NCBI RefSeq assembly: GCF_010668805.1
Contig: NZ_WUFT01000012.1
Span: 1 to 64,000 of the forward strand
From: Rhizobium phaseoli
Lineage (GTDB): Bacteria; Pseudomonadota; Alphaproteobacteria; Rhizobiales; Rhizobiaceae
Length of the DNA: 64,000 nucleotides
Reading direction: 5' to 3'
The translations under genes were made by a program, and so were the position numbers. Below the pieces are notes generated by a model. That model ran no database searches. It worked only from the letters and a program-made list of their open reading frames with translations, and had not been told where the DNA came from. How positions within the stretch are numbered: the first letter of the stretch is position 1; every line of letters begins with the position of its first letter. Shown piece after piece: positions 8,084-16,463 of this stretch.

Positions 8084-8395
8084 CTATCTTTGCGCCTTCG
8101 ACGGCCGGTCTGGTCGTCGGGCTGCCACGGCCTGCGGGACGAGGCTGAGAGCGGCGATACCCGCCTCGTCGGCCGCACGCAGAAGCGCTTCGCGGAATTG
8201 TTCCGGGGCGATTTTGCCGCTGATGGCGTCGACGCAGGCTTTCACGGCAGCGACGTATTCCTCGCCGTCATCGCAAGGCCAGTCGTTCATCAGGAGACGC
8301 GCCGCGTCTCCAAGTGTCCATACGATCTTGCGAGATGCCGGACCTCGCAAAGCAAAACCGACCGGCGTAAATGCTGCTGATGTGTTCCAGCACAT
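8084..8395 (-). CDS. DUF982 family protein
   Basis: A small protein typical of Rhizobiales, where DUF982 members occur in many copies. The diagnostic pattern is present: WTLGDAARLLMNDWP, then a Tyr, AVKACVDAISGKIAPEQFR, and AADEAGI. I choose ATG 8395 (MCWNTSAAF), which has a GAGG ribosome site; an in-frame ATG at 8428 would add 11 residues. The function of the family is unknown. It stands alone between repeat DNA and the end of the protease operon. Confidence 0.75.
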   Translation of the reverse strand: MCWNTSAAFTPVGFALRGPASRKIVWTLGDAARLLMNDWPCDDGEEYVAAVKACVDAISGKIAPEQFREALLRAADEAGIAALSLVPQAVAARRPDRPSKAQR

Positions 8396-8622
8396 TATCC
8401 TCGACCCCTCAAGGCGGGAATACTGCAATCCCCGCTTTCAATATACGCGCATTTTATGAAAGTTGGAATTGAAATTTCGTGAGGTGTACCGCTTGAGCGC
8501 GAGGCTGCCGAATGCAGAAAAAAGGGCGCTTTGCGACCTATTTTCAAGCGCTGCGTCGACACGTGTTGCACCGATGGAGGCATGCGGGATTTCTTCCTTT
8601 CGATCTCGACGCTCCGGTTCAC

Positions 8623-11028
8623 TCACCGCAACTCAGCAGTCACCCGAAAGACCCCGCCGGCCGAAGCGTCCGAGCAGACGACGAAGGTCGAGCCTTCCTG
8701 CGCCATGAAGGCGACGTTGCCGCCGGCCTCGCATGGAGTGGCGCTCCATTGCAGGATGATGTCGCCATTGTCGGGCAGTTTTTCCGTCGCGATCTTCGTC
8801 GCACTGGCCATCCATTCCGTTGCCGACGGCAGGTGGACGGGGGTGTTCAACTGCTTCGACAACCAGGCGGTATAGGTCTGCGCCACGGCAAGCGGCACGT
8901 CGTCGGCCGGCTGCTGCGGATTGTCGGCATAGGCCTGGGCCGAGGCGGGATCGGAATTGGCGGTGTAATAGGCCGCCATCTCGGCGCGGGTGACGGCCTT
9001 CGCCTGCATGCAGAAGGATTTTTCGACCTTCACGGCGCCATTGCCAACGCCGAGCATGCCGCCGAGCTCCTTCATCGAGGCGGTCATCAGCCGGACATTG
9101 TCGAGCGAATAACTTCCCGCCGGCACGGTCTCGAAGGCAAGGGTCGGCGAAACCGGGCAGAAGCCGCGCGCCGACAGCGCCTCGAGATCGGCAAGGATCG
9201 GTTTGTAGGCGACCACCGCTATTTTATAGGCCTCGGCTGTATAGCGGCCATCGGCCTCGCCGATCTTCGGCGCGAGTGCGGCAAGCGTCGGATCGGCCGC
9301 GCCGGCGCGCGTCGCGATCGAGGCGTTGAGATCGGCGACCTTCTGCTTCAGCGCCGTCGCCTCGTCCTTCGAGGCCATGACATCGGCGATGAGGGCGTCG
9401 AAAAGCTTGGCGGCGTCGCCATAGCCCGATGTCGCCGCCGGCATCTGCCATTGCTCGGCCTTGGCCTTGGCGTCGGTCATCAACCCGCTCGCCTTGGCGA
9501 CATCGGGGCTATCGCCGGCGCCGATGCGATTAACGGTCTCGCGTTTTGCCGCTGCGTTCTTTTCGGCTGATGTCAGCGCGGTCAGCGCCTTGGCGAGATC
9601 GTCGAAAGCGGTTTTCGATGCGTCGTAATTGTCGATGGCGCCGTGCATCTGCTTGGCGGCGGCGCTGTCGGCGGCAGTCTTCATCTTGGCATCGGCCTCG
9701 GCAAAAGCCGGCGCCTTGTCGCCGCCTGCAGCCGAAGCGGCGGCTTTCGCCTTTTCGGCATTCTCCTTTGATATGGCGATCAGCGCATTGCCGAGATTGA
9801 TCGCAGCAGACTGGTAGCCCGGAAGGGCCTTTTCGTAGTCCTCGTCCTTGAGCAGGACATCGGCAGAGGTCAGCGCGGCCGCACCGGTGTCATAGGAAAG
9901 CTTCGCCTGGTCACTGGCCGGCCGCTCCGGCGCCTTGGCGGCGATCGCCTGCTGTTTGCGGCTTTCGGCCTCCTTCTTCCAGGTGCCGACATCGGCAACG
10001 AGTTTCGGATCCGGGCGCAGGAGTTTCGGAATGGTGACGACGCCGACGCCGATGCAGATCAACAGCAGCGCCGCGATCATGGAGATTTTGATTGGCGTCC
10101 ACTTTTTCGGCTTCGGCGCTTCCTGTTGCTGCTGCATGCCGCCGCGCGGATCCCAGGACATCGGCTGGATGCCCGTCGTCACCCTTGTGTATTCGCCAAG
10201 CGCATCGGCGCCGGTGCGCGGACGCTGGGCCGGGTCGCGGCTCAGCATTCTTTCGATCAGGCTTGCAAGCCCCTCGGGAAAGCCGGGGATCAGCACGTCG
10301 AGGCGGGGAAAGATGTTGGAAGGATCGAGATGGATGTTTTTCCAGCTCTGCTCGCGCTGGTGCTCGTCTTCCCAGACCATGACGCTGTCGAAGACGCTGT
10401 TATAGGTCTGGCGCGGCAGGAAGAGCTTGTAGGCGATCATGCCCATTGCATAGATGTCGAGGGCTGATGAGGCCGAGAACGTGCCGCTGGCATAGATTTC
10501 CGGCGCGCCGAATTCCGGCACATAGGGCGGAATAATGTGTTCGCCGATTTTCGAGATCAGGTGCAGGTTGCCGATCCGGACCGACAGGCCGGAATAATCC
10601 TCGGACACGTAGATGCACTGGTCCGTCAGCGCGTTATGGGCGTAACCGGCGCCGTGCAGCGTCGCCAGGCCCTCAAGGATGTGGCGGCCGATCTCGGCGG
10701 CGCGCTCATAGGCCACCATTTCGGTTTCGTCGAGATACTGGTGCAGCGTTTTCGACGGCCGCTTCTCGACGATATAAAAATTGTCGTCTTCCGGCGATGG
10801 CGGGATCAGGTCCTCGATTTCGACGAAGCGGCGTGCGGTCAGCGATTTCGCCTCGTTGATCGAGGTCCAGACCCGCTCGAAACGCGCCTTGTCGAGTTTC
10901 AACGCCACATCGGGGGCAACGATGAAGACCGCATGGTCCATCCGCTTGTCCTGGGCGGGATAGACGATGAACTCGTTCTCATAGACCGGCTCGCCGATCG
11001 TGTAGCGGGCGATCAGATCACTTCTCAT
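8623..11028 (-). CDS. Membrane pseudokinase with FGE-like C-terminal domain
   Basis: Last gene of the protease operon, 801 residues from ATG 11028 (GGGGGA site upstream; the longer frame starts at a TTG). Residues 1-285 have a Ser/Thr kinase fold, but the catalytic HRD is HNA (131-133) and DFG is IGN (152-154), while the structural APE (175-177) is kept. I therefore predict a pseudokinase. Residues 314-334 are one membrane segment after a Lys-rich stretch. A long Ala/Lys-rich helical region follows. Residues 610-801 resemble the formylglycine-generating-enzyme/SUMF1 fold (VTRAEMAAYY, LPSATEWMASA), without obvious catalytic Cys spacing. Topology would put the kinase domain inside and the FGE-like domain in the periplasm with the exported proteases. 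A signalling or scaffolding role is inferred. Confidence 0.8.
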   Translation of the reverse strand: MRSDLIARYTIGEPVYENEFIVYPAQDKRMDHAVFIVAPDVALKLDKARFERVWTSINEAKSLTARRFVEIEDLIPPSPEDDNFYIVEKRPSKTLHQYLDETEMVAYERAAEIGRHILEGLATLHGAGYAHNALTDQCIYVSEDYSGLSVRIGNLHLISKIGEHIIPPYVPEFGAPEIYASGTFSASSALDIYAMGMIAYKLFLPRQTYNSVFDSVMVWEDEHQREQSWKNIHLDPSNIFPRLDVLIPGFPEGLASLIERMLSRDPAQRPRTGADALGEYTRVTTGIQPMSWDPRGGMQQQQEAPKPKKWTPIKISMIAALLLICIGVGVVTIPKLLRPDPKLVADVGTWKKEAESRKQQAIAAKAPERPASDQAKLSYDTGAAALTSADVLLKDEDYEKALPGYQSAAINLGNALIAISKENAEKAKAAASAAGGDKAPAFAEADAKMKTAADSAAAKQMHGAIDNYDASKTAFDDLAKALTALTSAEKNAAAKRETVNRIGAGDSPDVAKASGLMTDAKAKAEQWQMPAATSGYGDAAKLFDALIADVMASKDEATALKQKVADLNASIATRAGAADPTLAALAPKIGEADGRYTAEAYKIAVVAYKPILADLEALSARGFCPVSPTLAFETVPAGSYSLDNVRLMTASMKELGGMLGVGNGAVKVEKSFCMQAKAVTRAEMAAYYTANSDPASAQAYADNPQQPADDVPLAVAQTYTAWLSKQLNTPVHLPSATEWMASATKIATEKLPDNGDIILQWSATPCEAGGNVAFMAQEGSTFVVCSDASAGGVFRVTAELR

Positions 11029-11058
11029 GCACGTGTCCCCCTGCAATCATTGGCATTT

Positions 11059-12243
11059 CTATTCGCCGGCCAGAAGTGGATCGCCGATAAGGCCGGCGGC
11101 CAAGAGCAGGCCTGTCTTGGTATCCCTCAGCGCAAAGGCAAAACGGGCATCGGCGACGACGCGAACGAGCTTGGGATCGATGCTGCGTTCCGTGATCGCT
11201 GCCGTGGCTGCCGCTGCCTCCGTGCCGTTTTCGTCAATTTTGATCATCGTCTTCTGAAGAACGCGCGACAAGCGAATGTTTTCCTTGGTGAAACCCGGGA
11301 AAGTGGCATGCCGTGCCTTTTCGGGCATAAGTCCCATCGCGTTCAGCACCGGCATCAAATCACGCCCGTCGTTCAGGGAAAAGCGGGGCAGGAAGATTTC
11401 ACCCTTGGCCGCTTCGAATTTTTCCCCCTGCAGCCAGGAGGTGAGCGCCTTCAGGTCGGCGCCACTGACACCCTTGCCGGAGCGCGCCGCCACCACGACC
11501 ATGCTGTAGCCTTCGCCTGTATAGGCAAGGTCGACGGCGGCGAATTTGTCGTCGACGCGGAATTTCTGCCCATCGCCTGTGAGATGCATCATCGGCACCG
11601 AGATCGTCGAGCCGTCCGGCCGCTTAAAGGGGCTTGCCGGGCTTTCCCTCTCGAAAGAGGTCTTCCAGCGCGCCTTGAAGGACAGCGCGCCCAGGCTGAC
11701 GAAGCCGCCGCCGGGCGGCGCGTCAAGGATGACGGGGATGGCGCCGCGCGTCGTCTCCTTGACCCAGAGGTTGATGTGCTCGACCGATGCCGGTCCGTCG
11801 AGATCCTCGATCGACGGTTTGATCCGGTGGGTGGCGAGCATCGAGAGCGCGTCGGGGGCGAGCACCAGCTTGTCGTCGAAGACGATCGCAACCGCCGTCG
11901 CCAAAGGTGCATCCGCGACTGCCGGCTTTTCCGGCGACATGGCGTCGAGCACCGTCTCCGGCCCCTTCACCTCGCTGCCGAAGCCGAGGCCTTTGGCGAT
12001 TGCGGCCTTGCCTTCGGCCGAGGCGCCGAGGCTGGCAAGGCCAAGGGCGGCGGCAAGGCTTGCCGGCGACACCATGATATTGGCAGCACCCTCCTTTGCC
12101 AGCGTGCGGTCGATGAGTTCGGCGGCAAGCCCGGCCTGGGCGGCGAGCATCGCCTTGCCGTCGCCGGAGTTGTCGGCATGGGCGGCTGAGGCGAGCGTCA
12201 GCAGGGAAGCGGCAAGACCCGCCAGCAGGGTGGATTTCGGCAT
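11059..12243 (-). CDS. Exported serpin (serine protease inhibitor)
   Basis: A 394-residue serpin with an N-terminal signal peptide (MPKSTLLAGLAASLL, cleavage likely after AHA near residue 23). The start is set by AGGAGG just upstream. The serpin core is recognisable (NIMVSPASLAAALGLASLGA near 55-74). The hinge of the reactive loop is excellent: KIDENGTEAAAATAAITERS at 335-354, with the small-residue P15-P9 stretch required for loop insertion. The bond Arg353-Ser354 followed by IDP aligns with the Arg-Ser-Leu-Asn-Pro of antithrombin, although the loop is one residue shorter. Serpins are suicide inhibitors of serine and some cysteine proteases. Its likely targets are the trypsin and caspase domains encoded directly upstream in the same operon. 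Confidence 0.92.
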   Translation of the reverse strand: MPKSTLLAGLAASLLTLASAAHADNSGDGKAMLAAQAGLAAELIDRTLAKEGAANIMVSPASLAAALGLASLGASAEGKAAIAKGLGFGSEVKGPETVLDAMSPEKPAVADAPLATAVAIVFDDKLVLAPDALSMLATHRIKPSIEDLDGPASVEHINLWVKETTRGAIPVILDAPPGGGFVSLGALSFKARWKTSFERESPASPFKRPDGSTISVPMMHLTGDGQKFRVDDKFAAVDLAYTGEGYSMVVVAARSGKGVSGADLKALTSWLQGEKFEAAKGEIFLPRFSLNDGRDLMPVLNAMGLMPEKARHATFPGFTKENIRLSRVLQKTMIKIDENGTEAAAATAAITERSIDPKLVRVVADARFAFALRDTKTGLLLAAGLIGDPLLAGE

Positions 12244-12257
12244 GGGTTCCCTCCTCT

Positions 12258-14828
12258 TCAGCGGATGCGGTAGAATTTGGAATCGAACGACCACTTTCCC
12301 TGGCCGCCGGTCTCGTCGTCGCCGACGATCCTCAGACTGCGGGCGAGATCGTAGACATAGTTGAAGGCGGCGCGCTGGCCGACCAGCGGGGTCGGCACAT
12401 CCGGCAGGTCGAGCACTTCGATCGGCTTGTCGCTGAGGATGGCGACGACCATGCCGACGCCGGCAGGTCCCTCCACCACATATTCGAAACCGGTATAGGG
12501 ATTGCGCGCATCCGGCACGACGACCGGCCGCGCCGGATCGAGCCGGTTGTCGCCGCTCTTGGCGGATGGTTTCAGCCCCATCGAGCGCTTGTTCGGGAAA
12601 AGCTGGGTCAGCTTGCCGGAGGCATCGATATCGACCAGGATCAGGTAGCCGGATTTCTTGGTCGAGACCCGCATCGCCACCTTGTCGCCGATGCCGACCG
12701 AGGTGCCGGGCAGCACGTCGACGGCAACGCCGGCCTCATTGTCGCTCTTCAGTGTATTCTCGACGGCGGCGAGCGGGGTTTTTGCCTCCTCGCCGGTGAT
12801 GACATCGCGGCCGAGCGCGTCCGGCTGGCCATAAAATTGCGGCACCGGCGTGAAGCGGCAATCCTCGGCATGCGTCCGGCAATATTCGTCGGATTTGCGC
12901 CTTACGTAATCGAGCAGGGCGGCATTGCTGACATTCGGCTTGTCGGCGGCGCGCGCCACGCCATCCTCGACGCCTTCGATGAAGCGGCGGGTGAAGACGC
13001 CGCCCGGCGGCTTGGCTTCGCGGTCGACCAGCGCCCATTGGCCTGAATTGACCGCCGACCAAACCATGGCGTTTTCGCCGCCGAAGGAGAATTTCGCTTC
13101 CGTGCCGGATTTGTTCGGCGGTTCGAGCCCTGCCAGCGCCGGACCGAGGCAACGGACGTTGCCGCCGCTGGGTGCTGCCACCGCGCTGCGGCTGCCCGGC
13201 CCGACATGGCAGGCATCGATCAGCAGGGTGACGCGGCGGTCCTTGAGGCTGTTCAGCCGTGCGGCGATCTCGGTTTCGCGGATCTGGTTGGTGACCGTCA
13301 CCTTGCCGGCCTCGCGCACCAGCTTGGCATCGGCCGCAACAAGGGTCGGGCTGGTCGTCGCCTCGGCGCCCATTTCCTCCGAGCCCTGGCCGCTGAAATA
13401 GAGGAAGACCCGGCTTCCCGGCGTCGACTGGCGCACCAGCCAGTCGTCGATTTCGGCAAGGATCGCCTCGCGGCTGGCCTTGCGGTTGGTCAGCGTGTGG
13501 ATCTGTTCCGGGCGGTAGGCGAGCGTCTTCACCAGGAAGAGCTGCATCGCCTTCACATCGCTGGCAGAGCCGGTCAGTTTCGCCTCGCGCATCTCGTAAT
13601 CGTCGATGCCGATCAGCAGCACACGATCGCCGGGAGAGCTTTCGATCCCAGGTGTTTGGACGGCGGGCGCCTGAGCAACGGGTGTCTGGACCGCAGGCGT
13701 CTGGACCACAGGCGGCCGGACGGCGGGTTCATTGGCGGCGGGTTTGGCAGCCGGTGCGGGTTCGCTGGTGGGGGCGTCTGGCGTTTCGGTCGTGGCGGCA
13801 GGGGCGTTATCGCCGGCGGGCGGGGTGGTGATGGCGAGGTTGGCGAGTTTCTGGCCTGACTGTCTCAGCTTGGTCGCGGCATCGGTGGTGGTCGAGGCGA
13901 CCTGATCGCCGGCGGAAGCTTCGACATTCGGCACGTCGCCCTCGGTCTTGGCTGCGATCCAGTCGCGGAAGGCGGCGACGCGGGTATAGACGCCGTAATG
14001 TTTCGCCTCGGCGCAGCCGGCACCCCAGCTGACGATGCCGAGCTGGATCCAGCTCTTGTCGGGGCGCTGGGCCACCAGCGGGCCGCCGCTGTCGCCCTGG
14101 CAGGCATCCTTGCCGCCTTCGGCGTAACCGGCGCAGACATTGCGCTCGTCGATCGGGTTCATCCGCATCGAGCTGTCGCGATAGGCGGCGCGGCAATCCT
14201 CACGCGGAACGATCGGCAGCTCGACTTCCTGCAGCTCGGTCGGCAGGTATTTGTCGTCCCAGCCGTGATCGGCCTTGGTGTAACCCCAGCCGGTGACGAC
14301 AGCCATGTGGCCGGCGGCCTCGACCGCGTCATCCCCCGCCGAGGCGAGGGTTGCAGGCCTGGAGACGGCGGGTTCGGCAAGCTTGATGAGCGCGATGTCG
14401 TTGGCAAAGACCTTGCGGTCGAAATCCTCATGAATGACCACGTCTTCGACGGCAAGGCCGGGTTTATCCGGCCCGTCGACGGAGATCACCTTGTCGATCT
14501 TCGACTTGCCCTCGACGATCAGCAGGTCGCGGGCGAACAGATCCTGCTTGCCGGAGCGGCCGCTGGTGACGCAATGGGCGGCGGTCAGGATCCAGCGCGG
14601 CGCAATCAGCGAGCCGCCGCAATGGCCGCCGAAGCGGCCGCGCTGTTCGGGATCGGGCGCCAGGATTTTGACCTGCCACGGCCATTCGCCCTTCTTTGCC
14701 GCCTGGCCGCCGATGACACGGCCGCCATCCTCGCCGGCGAAATCGGTATCCTGCTGGCCCAGCGCAGGCGCCGCCAGAAGCAGCATGACGGAGGCAATAG
14801 TCAGGATCCTGCTGATCGACGCGCTCAT
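12258..14828 (-). CDS. Exported trypsin fused to caspase-like and DUF4384-like domains
   Basis: An 856-residue multidomain protein with a signal peptide (about 1-24). Residues 38-292 are a trypsin-type S1 protease with His85, Asp144 and Ser247 (GDSGGPL). Asp241 at the base of the pocket predicts cleavage after Arg/Lys. It has a zymogen boundary at Arg37-Val38 (GGRVIGG). Residues 335-398 are a Pro/Ala/Gln-rich linker with repeated VQTP. Residues 402-640 resemble a caspase/metacaspase (C14) domain with the Cys540 nucleophile (LLIDACHVG), but the catalytic His is Gln481 (YFSGQGSEE), so the fold is probably inactive. The C-terminus carries a DUF4384-like segment (GYLILVDIDASGKLTQLFPN). It overlaps the previous gene by 4 bases. 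Likely periplasmic; autoactivation or activation by the neighbouring caspase is inferred. Confidence 0.9.
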   Translation of the reverse strand: MSASISRILTIASVMLLLAAPALGQQDTDFAGEDGGRVIGGQAAKKGEWPWQVKILAPDPEQRGRFGGHCGGSLIAPRWILTAAHCVTSGRSGKQDLFARDLLIVEGKSKIDKVISVDGPDKPGLAVEDVVIHEDFDRKVFANDIALIKLAEPAVSRPATLASAGDDAVEAAGHMAVVTGWGYTKADHGWDDKYLPTELQEVELPIVPREDCRAAYRDSSMRMNPIDERNVCAGYAEGGKDACQGDSGGPLVAQRPDKSWIQLGIVSWGAGCAEAKHYGVYTRVAAFRDWIAAKTEGDVPNVEASAGDQVASTTTDAATKLRQSGQKLANLAITTPPAGDNAPAATTETPDAPTSEPAPAAKPAANEPAVRPPVVQTPAVQTPVAQAPAVQTPGIESSPGDRVLLIGIDDYEMREAKLTGSASDVKAMQLFLVKTLAYRPEQIHTLTNRKASREAILAEIDDWLVRQSTPGSRVFLYFSGQGSEEMGAEATTSPTLVAADAKLVREAGKVTVTNQIRETEIAARLNSLKDRRVTLLIDACHVGPGSRSAVAAPSGGNVRCLGPALAGLEPPNKSGTEAKFSFGGENAMVWSAVNSGQWALVDREAKPPGGVFTRRFIEGVEDGVARAADKPNVSNAALLDYVRRKSDEYCRTHAEDCRFTPVPQFYGQPDALGRDVITGEEAKTPLAAVENTLKSDNEAGVAVDVLPGTSVGIGDKVAMRVSTKKSGYLILVDIDASGKLTQLFPNKRSMGLKPSAKSGDNRLDPARPVVVPDARNPYTGFEYVVEGPAGVGMVVAILSDKPIEVLDLPDVPTPLVGQRAAFNYVYDLARSLRIVGDDETGGQGKWSFDSKFYRIR

Positions 14829-16447
14829 AGCTTGGCTCCGGCGGAGGTATAGAGGACCGTAAATCCGAGGCGGGCGCCCTCGGGCAGGAATTCGCCGAGC
14901 CGCCTGGCGATATTGCCGGCGGTGCGGCGCCTGTCATTCTGCTTCAGGAACTCGATAAGCTCGGGCATCGGTTTTTCCGAGGTGACGGCGACGAGCAGAT
15001 CGGTGCCGAACGGGGCGACGACGGAAAGATCGAGATCGAAACTCGCCGGCATCTCAGCCTCGCCATCCTTCTCGCCGGGATAGAGGAACTGCACGGTGCC
15101 ATCGCCGGTGACGTCGAAGAGCACCAGCTTGCGGCCCGCTAGTTCGGAAACGGCGGCGCCGACACGCTCGCCTTCGCGATGGACGGTGTCGGACGGCGTC
15201 ACCCGCACGGTCTGCGGATTGGCTTGCGACAGCCGCTTCAGCGTATCGAGTGCGGCCATCCGGTCGACGACGAACGGCATGTCGCCGGCGCCGATGCCGG
15301 AGGCGACGACATCGCCGCCGGCAATCGCTTCGCGTTTTTCCGGATCGAAGACAATGTCGGCATTGGTACCCTCCGTCAGCTTGAACGGCGTGATGGCTGA
15401 TGCAACGCCCTGCAGCACCGGCTCGGCGCCGAGGGCGGCAACGCTGATCGGCGCGGGCTCGGCGGGCGGCGGAGCGTTCGATTTCTCCGCCGCCGCCTGC
15501 GCCACCGCCCCTTGGTAATTATAGACCACAGCGCGGTCGAGATCGGTTCCCGGCGGGCTTTCGGTAAAAATGTTCTGCCGCTGGTCGGTGAACTGATAGA
15601 CCGACTGGCGCACATATTCGAAGAGTTCGCGGCGGCTAACGGCGCCGTCGCCGTTGCGATCGGCCGCCCCTTCGAAAGCGCGGGCGGTGGCATAGCTCAG
15701 CGCGCCGCGTTTCTGCGGAATGCCGGGAATGGAGATTTCGGGCGATTTGGTGTTGTCGTCGACGGCGGCGAGGAAAGTCAGCCGCTTGAAATCGAAGCCG
15801 GTGGAAAGCGCATCCGCCGTCGTCGAGATCGGCGCCAGATCGTCCTCCTCGATCGTATAGGACGGCGCCTGGCGCCAGGTGATCTCGGCGCCGCGCGGAT
15901 CGACATCGCGGGTCAGGCCGCCGGCATGGCAGGTGTCGGCGATGAAGACGACATCGGCGCCCTTGGCCTCCAGCTTGTGGATCAGCACCTTGAACTCGTC
16001 GCCGAAGATGCGCTCGCGCGAGCCCGGCAGCCGAGTATCGAAGCCGGCAAGCACATAGACCTCGTCGCGGCCGCTCGGTTTCGAGCCCTTGACGCGCTCC
16101 GGCTCGCTCGACCCGTGGCCGGCGATGCCGAGCACGACGAGATCGCCGGCCCCTGCCCGCTCGGTGACGGCTTCGATCGCATGGAAGATGCCCTCGCGGT
16201 CGGCCTCGCCATTCTTCAGCAGCGTCATGTCCTCGACGCCGACCGAACGCAGCGAAAGCGAAAGGTCCTCGGCATCGGCGACGGCGCCATGCAGCGGCGG
16301 AACATTGCGGTAGAGGTCGATGCCGATCAGCACGGCTCGGACGGCACCGCGATCGGGCGCTTCGATCGTCCTTGCCAGGCTGTCAGTGGCCGCCAGCGCG
16401 AGGAGGGCAAATGCGGCGGCCATGGAAATGGATGCGGACATGGCCAA
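14825..16447 (-). CDS. Exported caspase-family protease with EF-hand
   Basis: A 540-residue protein with signal peptide (cleavage near residue 25). Residues 35-285 are a C14 caspase/metacaspase domain with the full dyad: His111 (GIAGHGSSE) and Cys173 (FIADTCHAGG). Residues 263-274 (DRNGDGAVSRRE) are a canonical EF-hand calcium loop with acidic residues at 1, 5 and 12. Calcium activation is known for many metacaspases, although usually by other sites. The C-terminal 150 residues resemble DUF4384 (HREGERVGAAVSELAGRKLV, FLYPGEKDGE). Metacaspases cleave after Arg or Lys. The gene sits 16 bases after the OmpA-type gene and overlaps the trypsin gene by 4 bases, so the products should be made together. 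Confidence 0.9.
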   Translation of the reverse strand: MAMSASISMAAAFALLALAATDSLARTIEAPDRGAVRAVLIGIDLYRNVPPLHGAVADAEDLSLSLRSVGVEDMTLLKNGEADREGIFHAIEAVTERAGAGDLVVLGIAGHGSSEPERVKGSKPSGRDEVYVLAGFDTRLPGSRERIFGDEFKVLIHKLEAKGADVVFIADTCHAGGLTRDVDPRGAEITWRQAPSYTIEEDDLAPISTTADALSTGFDFKRLTFLAAVDDNTKSPEISIPGIPQKRGALSYATARAFEGAADRNGDGAVSRRELFEYVRQSVYQFTDQRQNIFTESPPGTDLDRAVVYNYQGAVAQAAAEKSNAPPPAEPAPISVAALGAEPVLQGVASAITPFKLTEGTNADIVFDPEKREAIAGGDVVASGIGAGDMPFVVDRMAALDTLKRLSQANPQTVRVTPSDTVHREGERVGAAVSELAGRKLVLFDVTGDGTVQFLYPGEKDGEAEMPASFDLDLSVVAPFGTDLLVAVTSEKPMPELIEFLKQNDRRRTAGNIARRLGEFLPEGARLGFTVLYTSAGAKL

Positions 16448-16463
16448 ACTCCCCTCGCCCCGG

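Noticed and set aside
7353..8178. Several open frames within the repeat array
   Set aside because: They are translations of palindromic repeats, recur in several copies, and lack ribosome sites or domains.
10537..12189. Long plus-strand open frame opposite the pseudokinase and serpin genes
   Set aside because: It mirrors real minus-strand genes in GC-rich DNA, is rich in Arg/Gly/Asp/His as antisense frames are, and has no domain.
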